From a virus: DNA of 64,000 bases. The notes under the pieces were generated by a model. That model was not told the origin of the DNA and ran no database searches. It saw only the letters and a program-made list of their open reading frames with translations. The DNA lies in IMG/VR virus record IMGVR_UViG_3300043539_002606, positions 19,607-83,606 of that record; one strand, 5' to 3'. The translations under genes and the position numbers were made by a program. Positions 6,421-15,603 of the stretch are shown here, piece by piece; the stretch's first letter is position 1; every line of letters starts with the position of its first letter.

Positions 6421-7731
6421 TTAGAATCCGTATTGACCGGAGAAGTTAGGCTCACCGCTGTTGATGTTAGTCACGCTAAAGTTACGGAAGTAAACGTTAG
6501 AATTTTCAGTGATTGCACCAAGAGTGTTTGTTGGACCAGAACCTGCGCTGAATGGGTTAGCAACTAGACCGTAACGAGTCTTGAAGCCAATTTTTGGCTG
6601 GAAGCTTGCTTGGTCAACTGCACGAACCATAGTAAGTGGTACATATGGGCAGTAGTAGATACCTGCGTCATAAGCATTCGAACCTTTGAAACCAACAGTG
6701 ATATAATCAGCTGTGCTATAAGGGTCGATGAATACTTTAAGACGGCCATTGATGATACCAGCAAATGTGTTGCCAGTGTCGTCAACGTTAAGGCTTGTTG
6801 ACAATGCTGGAGCATAGTCAAGTACACCTGCTGCTGCAAGAGCGCTAGCTACGTTGCTTGAGCAGATAACGAAGTTACCTTTACCACGACGTGTTGCTTT
6901 AGCAATCGCGTTAGCTTCTTTTTCAATTTGGAAAAGAAGAGACTTGAATTTTTCAACAGCCCAACGACCGTCTGCATCAACTGCAAGGTCAAAGTCACCG
7001 CTGATACCACCTGTGCTAGCAGACCAGTTGATCTTGTTGATAACCTCACGGTTGATTTCAGCAAGAATTTCTGTGCTCAAGATGTTAGCAAGTTCAGTTT
7101 CAGCGTCAAGGCCGTGAACACTCTTAAGGTCTTGTGCAAGCTCCATTGAGTATTCAGCTTTAAGCTGACGAGTTTTAGCTTCAACAATGCATTTTTCGAT
7201 TGTGAAACCCATTTCGCCTGAAATGTTACCTTCACCAGCAGAACGCTCAAGGCCTTGACCAGTTGGTGTACCGGATGTACCAGAGAATGCGGTGTTAGCT
7301 TCATTGAAAAGCGCTTCTGGGTTATTAGCGTTACCACCAGTTGATTGAGTTGCGTCAAGACCATCACCTTTTCCTGCTGCGTCATGGCTATTGTAACGAG
7401 ACTTCATCGCAAAGATAAGACCTGTTGGTCCTGTCATTGGCTGAACGCCAGCTACGTCATAAGCGATAAGGTTAGGCATCGCGCGGCGTACAAGGCTGAT
7501 GAGAACTGGATCCCAGCGATCAACACCTGCACCTTGATAGTTACCGCCTTGGGCGCTAACATCAGTTTCAGTTAGGTATTGTGCTTGTTCGCGAGCCTCA
7601 CGAGCTGCTTTTTGTTGGTTTTCCAAAAGAACAGCAGTTACACTCTTACGATATGTGTCTGCGAATTTTGGTGCGTCGGCAGCCTCAAGAATAGGTGCCC
7701 ATTTTTTTTCTAGTGCTTCTGATTTAAACAT
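6421..7731 (-). CDS. 23: Major capsid protein gp23
   Basis: HK97-fold shell protein. The 436-residue precursor has the typical N-terminal scaffold-binding helix region, followed by YLTETDVSAQGG, a plausible gp21 cleavage neighbourhood, and then the conserved WDPVLISLVRRAMPNLIAYD and GVQPMTGPTGLIFAM. The C-terminus has FQPKIGFKTRYGLVANPF, a hallmark of T4-type gp23. It is shorter than T4 gp23 (521 aa), as in marine T4-like phages that lack part of the insertion domain. Codon use is noticeably more G/C-tolerant than its neighbours (for example GGT, CGT), consistent with very high expression. It follows gp22 by 29 bases and ends before a strong terminator. Confidence 0.97.
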   Translation of the reverse strand: MFKSEALEKKWAPILEAADAPKFADTYRKSVTAVLLENQQKAAREAREQAQYLTETDVSAQGGNYQGAGVDRWDPVLISLVRRAMPNLIAYDVAGVQPMTGPTGLIFAMKSRYNSHDAAGKGDGLDATQSTGGNANNPEALFNEANTAFSGTSGTPTGQGLERSAGEGNISGEMGFTIEKCIVEAKTRQLKAEYSMELAQDLKSVHGLDAETELANILSTEILAEINREVINKINWSASTGGISGDFDLAVDADGRWAVEKFKSLLFQIEKEANAIAKATRRGKGNFVICSSNVASALAAAGVLDYAPALSTSLNVDDTGNTFAGIINGRLKVFIDPYSTADYITVGFKGSNAYDAGIYYCPYVPLTMVRAVDQASFQPKIGFKTRYGLVANPFSAGSGPTNTLGAITENSNVYFRNFSVTNINSGEPNFSGQYGF

Positions 7732-7760
7732 AGTAGTTATTTTGTTTTTTAGTTTGGGAA

Positions 7761-8900
7761 TTAGTAAGTAACGCTTTTATTCATTGCGTTAAGTGCTTTT
7801 AGGTATTGTGACATCTCAGGATCAAGTTTAGTTTGTTCTAAAATTTGGCCTTCGACGATTGTTTCAATTTCAGAATCTTCGTATTCGGAAGTTTCTTCGG
7901 TTAGAGTTTTCTTTGTTTTATTCTTTGAACTCTTGTTCGTAAAATAAAACTCTTTAAGGGTTTTAACCTTATCTGCAAATGTGTTTTCACTTGTAAATTC
8001 AACGCTCTCTGCAAGCTTCTTCAAACGAAGTGCTTCAGTTTGTGTCAAATCTTCGCATGCTTCTTCAATTGCTTTTGCGCGAGATAGATCTTCTACTTTT
8101 TCAACAAGACCGCCAAGTAGTTCAAGTGATCGACCAAGTTTGGTTTCAACCTCTTGTTTTTCCTCTTCAAGTTTTGCGAATAGGTCAAGCTTGCTAGCTG
8201 GAACTTCAACATAGCTTTCAGTGAAGAGAGTCTTCAATGAGCCCATGAAGTTTTCAGCAATCTCTGTACGAAGGCTGCTTTCAATTGCAACTTGATTTTC
8301 TTTCATCCATTGCTGTACAGCATAGGTGAGATAGCCATCAATTTGCTCTGTAAGAGAGTCTTCAACAAATGATACTGCTTCTTCTAGACGACGAGTGTAA
8401 GATTTTTTAAGACCTTCTCTAATGGTGCGAAGTTGTGATTTAACCTCAGCTTCGAAAATAAGGGCAGCTTTGCTCTTAAATTCTTCAGTAAGACCAGCTT
8501 CACTTTCGATTAGATTGCTAACGTTAGTAAGATCGACTTTGAAGTTTTCATATTGTTCTTCAACTTCTTCCTCATCTTCTTCCTCATCTTCGTCTTCTTC
8601 TTTAGATTCGCCTTCAGACTTCATTTCGTCCTCGTCTTCTTCTTCAGATTCTTCTTCAGATTCTTCTTCATCTTCGCCTTCAGACATGTCATAATCACAG
8701 GAAGCTTCATCAACTTCTTCCTCATCTTCTTTGTCTTCGCCTTCAGACTTCATTTCATCTTCGTCCTCGTCTTCTTCAAGATCATCTTCGTCCTCATCGC
8801 GCGCTTCTTCCTGAGACTGATAGTCGGACTCATCAAGAGCGAGCAAATCAGAATCAACAATATCTTCGATAAGATCTTTTAGTTTTGATTTTTGTTTCAT
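7761..8900 (-). CDS. 22: Prohead core scaffold protein gp22
   Basis: Internal scaffold degraded by gp21 during capsid maturation. The 379-residue protein begins with a Lys-rich start and LIEDIVDSDLLALDESD, then carries about 90 residues of almost pure Glu/Asp/Ser with repeats of DEDEMKSEGE. A helical, coiled-coil core follows (LIESEAGLTEEFKSKAALIFEAE and on), ending MSQYLKALNAMNKSV. T4 gp22 is 269 aa. The extra length is mainly the acidic repeat tract. Position between gp21 and gp23 supports the call. Confidence 0.9.
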   Translation of the reverse strand: MKQKSKLKDLIEDIVDSDLLALDESDYQSQEEARDEDEDDLEEDEDEDEMKSEGEDKEDEEEVDEASCDYDMSEGEDEEESEEESEEEDEDEMKSEGESKEEDEDEEEDEEEVEEQYENFKVDLTNVSNLIESEAGLTEEFKSKAALIFEAEVKSQLRTIREGLKKSYTRRLEEAVSFVEDSLTEQIDGYLTYAVQQWMKENQVAIESSLRTEIAENFMGSLKTLFTESYVEVPASKLDLFAKLEEEKQEVETKLGRSLELLGGLVEKVEDLSRAKAIEEACEDLTQTEALRLKKLAESVEFTSENTFADKVKTLKEFYFTNKSSKNKTKKTLTEETSEYEDSEIETIVEGQILEQTKLDPEMSQYLKALNAMNKSVTY

Positions 8901-8988
8901 CTATTTTGTTTTCGTTGTTGAGAGGAGGTTTATCCTCAGTCTCACATTTTCACCTTTCCCATACTAAATTCAAATAATCCATAATATA

Positions 8989-9642
8989 TTAAAACTTGAC
9001 TGAAATTTCAGTCAAGAAATCTTTGAAAATTTTAGCTTGCTGTTCAACAAGTTGTTTCTTATTAAGCTTTTTAATTTTTTTAACTGCTTGTTCTGCAGCA
9101 ACAGCAACAATCTCGTTGCCTTTATAGAAATATTCAACGCCTTCCATGATGCCATTAACAAATGCACTTGGTGCGCTTGGATCCTGTACAATATCAACTG
9201 TAGCAAGAATAAAGTCGTCATTAACTTTACTTGTGCCTTCAGTTTGACTAACACTGCCCATACCTCGGCTTGATACACCGAGCTGACAACCACCTTCAAG
9301 TAAACCTTTTGCGATGTTGCCCATAGGTGTGTTTAGGATAAGAGCTTTGCCATAGACATCGTTTTTATCCCAACGCAATTCAGTGATGCGGTGACTTACT
9401 TTATCGAGATTAATTGCTGGACCTTCGGGGTGATTAAGCTCACCAACTGCACGGCCTTTTGAAACATATTCTTTTACATAACGATCAACAGCAGACTCAA
9501 GAACCGCTTTAGGATAGATTCGTCCATTGCGATTTTTTTGCTCTGCTTGCATGAAAATACCTTCGATGATATATTTCTTATCACCCTTCTCACCTTCAGT
9601 AAGAAACTTAATATTTTCGTTATGTTCAGTAATTAACTTCAT
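8989..9642 (-). CDS. 21: Prohead maturation protease gp21
   Basis: Serine protease (U9/S78-type, herpes assemblin-like fold) that trims gp22, gp23 and other prohead proteins. The 217-residue protein shows the catalytic neighbourhoods: His in GELNHPEGP (about residue 71), Ser in LGVSSRGMG (about 125), and Asp/Asn context in ATVDIVQDPSAPSAFV. NGRIYPKAVLE near the N-terminus is the family's typical strand. Length equals T4 gp21 (212). A late promoter lies 10 bases upstream. Confidence 0.95.
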   Translation of the reverse strand: MKLITEHNENIKFLTEGEKGDKKYIIEGIFMQAEQKNRNGRIYPKAVLESAVDRYVKEYVSKGRAVGELNHPEGPAINLDKVSHRITELRWDKNDVYGKALILNTPMGNIAKGLLEGGCQLGVSSRGMGSVSQTEGTSKVNDDFILATVDIVQDPSAPSAFVNGIMEGVEYFYKGNEIVAVAAEQAVKKIKKLNKKQLVEQQAKIFKDFLTEISVKF

Positions 9643-9652
9643 CTCTGATCTT

Positions 9653-9660
9653 TATTTATA
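9653..9660 (-). promoter_or_regulatory. Late promoter (TATAAATA) of gp21
   Basis: Perfect TATAAATA on the minus strand, ten bases before the gp21 ATG. The resulting leader would be about five bases, too short for a normal ribosome-binding site. Confidence 0.75.
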
Positions 9661-9672
9661 TAAAATCACTTT

Positions 9673-9828
9673 TCAACTTTCACTGTTGAAAACTTTATTT
9701 GCAACTTCAACTCTTTGTTGATCAATCGCAACTGCAATTTTATCCTTTAGGATTTGATCAAGACGCAAATTAGCAATCTCCATCTTATTATCCTGCACAT
9801 CATGTATTAGACTCTTTACTTCGCTCAT
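9673..9828 (-). CDS. Small prohead-core-like protein between gp20 and gp21
   Basis: A 51-residue ORF beginning MSEVKSLIHDVQDNKMEIAN and ending IDQQRVEVANKVFNSES. It occupies the position of T4 genes 67/68 (prohead core). The C-terminal pattern of a helix with 'R-x-E-V-A-x-x-x-F' resembles the short proteins seen at this site in marine T4-like phages. It is predicted to be all helical. A late-promoter-like AATAAATA sits seven bases before the ATG. Function is inferred from position. Confidence 0.7.
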   Translation of the reverse strand: MSEVKSLIHDVQDNKMEIANLRLDQILKDKIAVAIDQQRVEVANKVFNSES

Positions 9829-9835
9829 AACTTTT

Positions 9836-9843
9836 TATTTATT
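9836..9843 (-). promoter_or_regulatory. Late-promoter-like AATAAATA before the 51-aa core gene
   Basis: Minus-strand AATAAATA, one base off the late consensus, ends seven bases before the ATG at 9828. It lies in the 23-base gap after the gp20 stop. Confidence 0.5.
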
Positions 9844-9851
9844 TGTTTAAT

Positions 9852-11456
9852 TTATGCTTCTTCTGGAGGAGCTTCATCCGCCGGTTCTTCTTCAGCACCG
9901 GCATCAATTTCAGGCTCAGGAGATTCATCTGCTCCAAAATCCATGCCGCTATCACCTCCAAAGTCATCAGCCGACGGCTCTTCTTTTTTACCTCCAGCTT
10001 TTGCTTCAGCATTTTCGCTATCCATACGCTCAATATCTTCATCGCTTTGATTGAGAATATTGCTGCGTACCCATTTTTCGCTATAATATTTTCCAATATA
10101 TTGTTCAATGCTGCTTAATACTTCAAGACGATCTTTAATAATCTCGAACTCTTTAATCTCACTGAAATAGTTGTCTTCAATAAAGTCAACACTAATATTC
10201 TCGCGAATGATTTTCCATTCTTCAGGTGTGCAAACATTTTTTAGGATGCATTGTACACGCAGTGCATTAATAAAGAGCAAGCTAAATTTGCGGCGCAGTT
10301 TATTAACGAATTTCTGAAACTTAACCTCTTCACGAGTAATCTCAGAGACACGACCAATGTTATAGGCATTATCAGCATCAAGACGACCAGCTGGTACGTT
10401 AAGAGCTCTATATAGTTTTTTCTGGAAAAAGACGATATCTTCAATCTGACCCAAGTTTTCTCCACCTGGCAATGTTTGAATCTCTGTGCCTCTGCCGCCT
10501 TCGCGACGTGGCAACCAGAAATCCTCCATGATATTCATGCTCTTGCGATCTTCTCGAACTTCACCGCTGCTAGCATCATATACAAGCTTGTTTTTATATT
10601 TGCCCATGATGCCTTGCACATATTCTTCAGCTTTGCCTTTTGGCAAGTTGCCTACATCAATATAAAAGATACGACGTTCTGGTGCACGAGAGATACGATA
10701 GATAACCAAGCTATCCTCCATGATACGCAACTGATTCACAAGCTTAATGCACTTATGCAAATAGCTAATTGAAAACGCTCCGCTCTCATCAAGCAAGCCG
10801 CTTGGCACATAACATATGCTATCAACGTGAATTTTTAATGCATCGCTGCTAGTATGAATGTCTTCAGTATAGAGATAATATTCATCACTAACAAACTTAA
10901 CGCGAGTGCCAGTTTCTTTGTTTGTTCGAGTTGTTACCTCTTTGACTTTTTTCATTTTAAGAGGGTCAATGAGACGCATCTCTTGAACACCTTTTTCAAC
11001 TTTTTCATTATCAACAACAAGGTGATAATAGAGTTTGCCGTCAACATACCAACGGCGGAAAATATCATGGCCATCAAAGTTGAAGTTTAGCATCTTAACG
11101 ATGTTATCAAACTCATCGCGTAATCGATTTTTAATTTCATCAGGATAGTCAAGACTATCAAGCGTTAGTGTAACTGGTGTTTTATCGCTATCACTAATAA
11201 TTGCTGCATTAACAATATCGCTAACAGCAAGGTCACACTCAGGTTGAGCAGCTGCCATACGATATTTTAGGATAAGACCTTTTTCATCGTTGACATTAAT
11301 GTCATCCATATTCAACACATGCCCATAATAAGCACTTGTCATGCTGCCATTGATTTCAATGGTGCCGTCAGTTGAAATTGGGGTAGAAAAGCCTTCTATT
11401 GTTTTTGACTTTCCAGCTTCTACAGCTTTACCTATTTCGAATCCAAAAATCTTCAT
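9852..11456 (-). CDS. 20: Portal vertex protein gp20
   Basis: Dodecameric portal through which DNA is packaged and to which the neck attaches. The 534-residue protein (T4: 524) carries the T4-portal pattern: LILKYRMAAAQPECDLAVSD near residue 65, a long clip/stem region with KLYYHLVVDNEK, RISRAPERRIFYIDVGNLPK, and EDFWLPRREGGRGTEIQTLPGG (about 330-350), all highly conserved. The C-terminal 40 residues are an acidic Pro/Glu tail. Gene order gp19-gp20-small core protein-gp21 is as in T4. Confidence 0.96.
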   Translation of the reverse strand: MKIFGFEIGKAVEAGKSKTIEGFSTPISTDGTIEINGSMTSAYYGHVLNMDDINVNDEKGLILKYRMAAAQPECDLAVSDIVNAAIISDSDKTPVTLTLDSLDYPDEIKNRLRDEFDNIVKMLNFNFDGHDIFRRWYVDGKLYYHLVVDNEKVEKGVQEMRLIDPLKMKKVKEVTTRTNKETGTRVKFVSDEYYLYTEDIHTSSDALKIHVDSICYVPSGLLDESGAFSISYLHKCIKLVNQLRIMEDSLVIYRISRAPERRIFYIDVGNLPKGKAEEYVQGIMGKYKNKLVYDASSGEVREDRKSMNIMEDFWLPRREGGRGTEIQTLPGGENLGQIEDIVFFQKKLYRALNVPAGRLDADNAYNIGRVSEITREEVKFQKFVNKLRRKFSLLFINALRVQCILKNVCTPEEWKIIRENISVDFIEDNYFSEIKEFEIIKDRLEVLSSIEQYIGKYYSEKWVRSNILNQSDEDIERMDSENAEAKAGGKKEEPSADDFGGDSGMDFGADESPEPEIDAGAEEEPADEAPPEEA

Positions 11457-11467
11457 AAAGTATATAT

Positions 11468-11489
11468 GCGGGGGTTTTTCAACCCCCGC
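11468..11489 (-). terminator. Very stable GAAA-tetraloop hairpin between gp19 and gp20
   Basis: On the minus strand, arms GCGGGGGTT and AACCCCCGC (nine perfect pairs) close a GAAA loop. It lies 17 bases past the gp19 stop and 11 bases before the gp20 ATG. No T tract follows, so it is not a standard terminator. It may attenuate, mark a processing site, or protect the 3' end of the gp19 message. Confidence 0.6.
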
Positions 11490-11506
11490 AGTAGAATATC
11501 ATTTAA

Positions 11507-12067
11507 TTAGTCAGTAATAACTTCGTTACCAACTCTTTCCCAGTATTGATATGCAAATTCAACTTCGAAAGTTTCAACTTCGTCAGTTTCATAGCTAAGC
11601 TCAATTGCATTAACATTAACAGGAAACGCGTCGATAAAACGATATTGAGCAATGCCAATATCTTCACTACGACCGCTCTTATCAAGCTGTACTACTTGCA
11701 AATCACGCATATAATTCAATGGTGCACCAACTGCAGCATCAGCCGCAAAGTTACGGCTGTGAGAGTTAATGCTATTCATCCATTTTTCAAATGCGTTACG
11801 CAAATCGAAACTTGTGTCGTTATATACTGTTACTGTCCAGTTGTCTTCAAATGTACGTTCACCTGCAACCTTTAGATTACGACCACGATATGGCACGTCA
11901 ATCTTTGTGATTGTGCTAGCAGGAATGCTAGCAGCTTTAATCATAAAGCTTGCTCTACGGGTTGTGTTTGTATTTCCAGCGATACTTGGAAAGTCAACTA
12001 CACACTTGAATAGGTTTGGTCTTGCTCCTCCGGCAAAATTACTTTTAAATTGAGAAATATTACTCAT
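11507..12067 (-). CDS. 19: Tail tube protein gp19
   Basis: Forms the inner tube of the contractile tail. The 186-residue protein has FKCVVDFPSI near the N-terminus, KAASIPASTITKIDVPYRGR (the signature before the long beta hairpin), AFEKWMNSINSHS, and the closing strands VNVNAIELSYETDEVETFEV. Length is close to T4 gp19 (163). It lies between the sheath and portal genes as in T4-type phages and has its own late promoter. Confidence 0.95.
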   Translation of the reverse strand: MSNISQFKSNFAGGARPNLFKCVVDFPSIAGNTNTTRRASFMIKAASIPASTITKIDVPYRGRNLKVAGERTFEDNWTVTVYNDTSFDLRNAFEKWMNSINSHSRNFAADAAVGAPLNYMRDLQVVQLDKSGRSEDIGIAQYRFIDAFPVNVNAIELSYETDEVETFEVEFAYQYWERVGNEVITD

Positions 12068-12089
12068 AGTTCTTTATTGTTTTCTTTGT

Positions 12090-12097
12090 TATTTATA
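12090..12097 (-). promoter_or_regulatory. Late promoter (TATAAATA) of gp19
   Basis: Perfect TATAAATA overlapping the gp18 stop codon. The leader to the gp19 ATG would be about 17 bases and contains AAAGAA but no clear ribosome-binding site. Confidence 0.8.
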
Positions 12098-13868
12098 GTG
12101 TGCTTGTTCCAATTACTTCTTCAAACGATACACCTGTGCGAACAGCTACAAAGTTTAGAGTGATATAGTTAATGCTCTTAGATGGCTTGATAAAGATCGT
12201 ACCAACAAATCGATTGTTATCAACAACTTCAGATGTGTTATTGCTTTCATCGCAAATTACTCTAAAGTCAATGATGCCTCTACGACCTTGAACTTCACGG
12301 AGATATGGCTCAACTGCATTTCTGAATGCTGCACGAGTAAATTCGTCGTTAAGTTCGAATAGCAAGAATTTACTTGCTGTAGCAATTGCCTTTTCAATTG
12401 TAATAAAGAGGCGGCGAACGTTGATGCGGTCAAACGCACCAGGTTTAGCTTGCGCTGTTTTATCACCAAAGAGAACAATGCCATTACCTGGGCTGCTAAC
12501 GATTGGATTAATACGTGCAGTGTATAGATCATCGCGATCAGTCTGTTTTGGATTATAAGCAAGTTTTGTTACACCCAATAGATTGCCTCTGTTGAATCCA
12601 GCAGGACTAAACCATGGATCAGCGAGACGATCTGTTTTGGCGCAAAGACCAGCCATATGTCCGCAAGCCGGAATCCAAACAAAAGCATCACGATAACGGT
12701 TATAGACATAAACTGGAGTGCTATCAAATACAGTATAGCTATTTGCTCCACTAAGAGCACTGAATTTAGCTTTAACTGTTTCAAGCCTATCAGTAGATGA
12801 AGTAGCTATTGAAAGTGGTGCACTAATAAAAGCTAAACAATCGCGACGAGATGATGCAAGTTCAATAAGCTTATTATCTACTTGCAATTGAGTTGCTGTT
12901 ACTGCAAAATTATGAGCAAACACAAAGTTAATATCAATTGATTCAGCATTTTGAAACTCGTCAATGGATGCTAATATAGTAGATTCAGAAAATGTAGTAG
13001 AATCAACTCCACCTTCAAAAAGATATGGACCGTCAAATAATTCAATAGTGAAATAATCAACATATGATGCTGATGTTAAACCATCTTTATCAGTTGTGAA
13101 GTTTACACCCCAAACATAACTTGAATTATTATTAAGAACATCAGCCCAATAGATTGATTGACCTGAAGTATTTTTTGCTGCAGTAAAGTAAGAAAGACCT
13201 TGATATACCTCAAGAACTTCTCCAGCAGTACCAGTAATAAGACCCAATCTATCATAAACAATAATTGTTAATTCATCATTTACTACAGTCTTATTAAGTA
13301 TACCTGCTTGATCGTCGCTCCAACCAGTAGAACTTGGATTATATGTTTTTGCTGATTTAATAGCCGCTGGTATTTCGATATCAGTTGTATTTGAATCAAT
13401 AACAAATACACTAATAGAATTTCCAAGTGCACCAGGGTAACGGGAAACAAATCTTATACGAGAGGCTTGAAGCGCACTTTGACTATTTGAAAGGTCACCA
13501 ATATTATTAATATTAAGAGCTGGAGAAATGCCTGTGCCATTAGCAGTTTCACCGTAGCCATAACCAGCGGTAAAATCATTTGAACTATGAGCATTTGAGC
13601 TGCCATCGGCTGTACGAACAACACGCAATGCGTTGCTATATTTCAAATAGCTTGCTGCTGTCATGAAACTAGTTTCATAATCTCCTGCACTTGTTGGTGC
13701 TCCGAATGTTCGTGCTAGTTCAGTTTCAGAACCGATGTTAACTGGTGTGTTAACTGGTCCCCATCTAAAAAACCCTGCAAAACCACCAACGCTTGTTGCT
13801 AGTGCGGGTATGATATTTGTCAAATCTGTTTCTTTGACTTCTACTCCAGGTGATATTAAAAATCCCAT
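12093..13868 (-). CDS. 18: Tail sheath protein gp18
   Basis: Contractile sheath subunit. The 591-residue protein begins MGFLISPGVEVKETDLTN, the nearly invariant N-terminus of T4-type sheaths, followed by VGGFAGFFRWGPVNTPVNI. The C-terminal domain has NPIVSSPGNGIVLFGDKTA, DRINVRRLFITIEKAIA and FVAVRTGVSFEEVIG, all typical. Length is between cyanophage and T4 sheaths (659). It is preceded by a perfect late promoter and a 58-base leader that carries one of the few clear AAGGA ribosome-binding sites in the window. Confidence 0.97.
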   Translation of the reverse strand: MGFLISPGVEVKETDLTNIIPALATSVGGFAGFFRWGPVNTPVNIGSETELARTFGAPTSAGDYETSFMTAASYLKYSNALRVVRTADGSSNAHSSNDFTAGYGYGETANGTGISPALNINNIGDLSNSQSALQASRIRFVSRYPGALGNSISVFVIDSNTTDIEIPAAIKSAKTYNPSSTGWSDDQAGILNKTVVNDELTIIVYDRLGLITGTAGEVLEVYQGLSYFTAAKNTSGQSIYWADVLNNNSSYVWGVNFTTDKDGLTSASYVDYFTIELFDGPYLFEGGVDSTTFSESTILASIDEFQNAESIDINFVFAHNFAVTATQLQVDNKLIELASSRRDCLAFISAPLSIATSSTDRLETVKAKFSALSGANSYTVFDSTPVYVYNRYRDAFVWIPACGHMAGLCAKTDRLADPWFSPAGFNRGNLLGVTKLAYNPKQTDRDDLYTARINPIVSSPGNGIVLFGDKTAQAKPGAFDRINVRRLFITIEKAIATASKFLLFELNDEFTRAAFRNAVEPYLREVQGRRGIIDFRVICDESNNTSEVVDNNRFVGTIFIKPSKSINYITLNFVAVRTGVSFEEVIGTSTL

Positions 13869-13931
13869 ATTTGTTTCCTTTCAGTTGTTGTTAATAAGTT
13901 TATTGCATACTAAGTTTATGACTCACAAACT

Positions 13932-13939
13932 TATTTATA
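13932..13939 (-). promoter_or_regulatory. Late promoter (TATAAATA) of gp18
   Basis: Perfect minus-strand TATAAATA just past the gp17 stop. The leader to the sheath ATG is long (about 58 bases) and contains AAGGAAAC close to the ATG. This gene therefore uses a conventional translation signal, unlike most late genes here. Confidence 0.8.
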
Positions 13940-13951
13940 AATTATTCACTT

Positions 13952-15529
13952 TCAAAGAGTATGCCACTCTCTTGCATTATCTATAAGCTCATCATATGCA
14001 CTGCCCGTTGATGATGTTGTTGAAACATAACCAAATGGTGGTAGATCCTCTTCCATCTCAAGCATCTTTTCGCTATATAACAACTCGCGCAGGTCAGTAT
14101 CGCTCATGCCATTAAACACGTCCGTACTCACAAACCACGAGAAGAGTACGAAATTCATAACACTATCATCATGTGCGCCTTCACTTGCAGCAAAGCTATC
14201 ACCCTTTGGTACAAAGTTTGCAAGTTCAGCAATAGTATATGCATCAACAATATGCAGTTTATTAGCTTCAAGCAAGTCTTTTAAGTTACTGCAGCCAATG
14301 CGTTTAACTTTTTTGGTCATGACAACGCCAATGCCATTGCTCTTAACAGCACTTGTCGTAAACATATTTTCATATTCATAGTCATAATAAACAGCATTAC
14401 ACACAACCTGACCAACGTCATTGTTTTCAATAATAACAAGTGCTTGATTATATTGCGTTGCTGCCCGAACAATAAGATTTGGAAATAGCAGTGGTGAAAT
14501 GGTATTGTTGCGATAGGTACAAACCTGCTTAAATGGTTTAGTTGATATATCAATTACCGAGAAGGTGCTATAATCCTGTCCACGACCTTTACTAACATCA
14601 GCTACAAGTATATAGGCATGATCTTCTTGTGGTGCCTCATAATAAACAATATCATGCTGCATATTAATTGGACTTTGTGCTTGCAAGCCCAACAAACATG
14701 TGCTGCCTATTAGTGTATCAGCGCTGCCAACAAATTCACAAGAGAACTCCTGTCGAAACTGTGCTTCACTTGTATTTGCAATTGTCTTTGCACGCCAATC
14801 ATCATCTCGACCTGGCACATCACGCCAATTAATAGTAAACGGTTTAAATTCGTTGCTATTACTAATTGCGCCTTGCCATAGTTTATAGAACATATTGCCA
14901 ACACCATTTGGTGTGCTTGTAATAATAACCTTTGTATCACTGCCAGAACTAATTACTGGATAGGTTGAGGTATAAAACTCTTCAGCTTTATGCACAAAGG
15001 CAAACTCATCAAGAAAAATAATGTTTGCACTTATGCCTCGAATACTGCTGCTGCTTGTTGCCGCTGCAATAATCTCACTATTATGAGCAAATACAATATT
15101 ACCTTTATTGAGCACTCGCACACCTGGCTGCAAAAAGAATGGCAGATTTTCAAGCATGAGAGTAAAGCGACTCAACATCTCGCGAGCAGTTGCACCTTTA
15201 TTAGCAAGCACTGCAACCTTTTTATCTGCATTGAAAACCATATAGTGCAGCAGCCATGCAACACTAGTCACACTCTTACCGCTCTGTCTAGGTGCTAGAA
15301 CAATACTAAATCGATTATCACTATAGTGTTTTACAAGATTGCTCTGATAGCCTCGCAATTCAAATGGCACAAGTCCATGATCCAGACTAATAACCTTTAC
15401 ATAATTCTTGCAAAAATATTCAACATCATTTCGGCAACGAATATATTCGCTAACTTCATGCGCTGAGAAATTTTGTTGTACCCCATCTGCTTTGATTTTG
15501 GGATTTCCATTATATGAATTATTTTGCAT
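13952..15529 (-). CDS. 17: Terminase large subunit gp17
   Basis: DNA-packaging ATPase and headful nuclease. The 525-residue protein has Walker A LAPRQSGKSV (about residue 80), Walker B NIIFLDEFAF (about 172), the coupling motif IITSTPNG, and an RNase H-like nuclease domain with VADVSKGRGQDYSTFSVID (first acid) and GAHDDSVMNFVLFSW (last acids). T4 gp17 is 610 aa. The ATG at 15529 is next to the repeat cassette B promoter, which reads the other way. Confidence 0.97.
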   Translation of the reverse strand: MQNNSYNGNPKIKADGVQQNFSAHEVSEYIRCRNDVEYFCKNYVKVISLDHGLVPFELRGYQSNLVKHYSDNRFSIVLAPRQSGKSVTSVAWLLHYMVFNADKKVAVLANKGATAREMLSRFTLMLENLPFFLQPGVRVLNKGNIVFAHNSEIIAAATSSSSIRGISANIIFLDEFAFVHKAEEFYTSTYPVISSGSDTKVIITSTPNGVGNMFYKLWQGAISNSNEFKPFTINWRDVPGRDDDWRAKTIANTSEAQFRQEFSCEFVGSADTLIGSTCLLGLQAQSPINMQHDIVYYEAPQEDHAYILVADVSKGRGQDYSTFSVIDISTKPFKQVCTYRNNTISPLLFPNLIVRAATQYNQALVIIENNDVGQVVCNAVYYDYEYENMFTTSAVKSNGIGVVMTKKVKRIGCSNLKDLLEANKLHIVDAYTIAELANFVPKGDSFAASEGAHDDSVMNFVLFSWFVSTDVFNGMSDTDLRELLYSEKMLEMEEDLPPFGYVSTTSSTGSAYDELIDNAREWHTL

Positions 15530-15536
15530 TTTTTTG

Positions 15537-15564
15537 TTTACAAACTTTCAACATTATGTATAAT
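15537..15564 (+). promoter_or_regulatory. Plus-strand host-type promoter of repeat cassette B
   Basis: TTTACA (15537-15542), 16-base spacer, TATAAT (15559-15564), identical in arrangement to cassette A. It points right into the minus-strand gp16 gene, so its transcript is antisense to the 3' end of gp16. Confidence 0.75.
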
Positions 15565-15603
15565 AGGTGCCATGCACCTTCGGCTGAATGTAATGAAGCC
15601 GAT
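15556..15603 (+). repeat. 48-bp exact repeat, copy B
   Basis: Identical over 48 bases to 2162-2209. The identity starts three bases before the -10 box and ends inside codon 11 of the small ORF. It lies in the gp17/gp16 gap, which in T4-type phages is normally almost absent. Confidence 0.95.

Noticed and set aside
8901-8988. Short GAGG/CCTC hairpin upstream of gp22
   Set aside because: Only four pairs, with no T tract and no clear promoter relation. Nothing else is seen in this 88-base gap.
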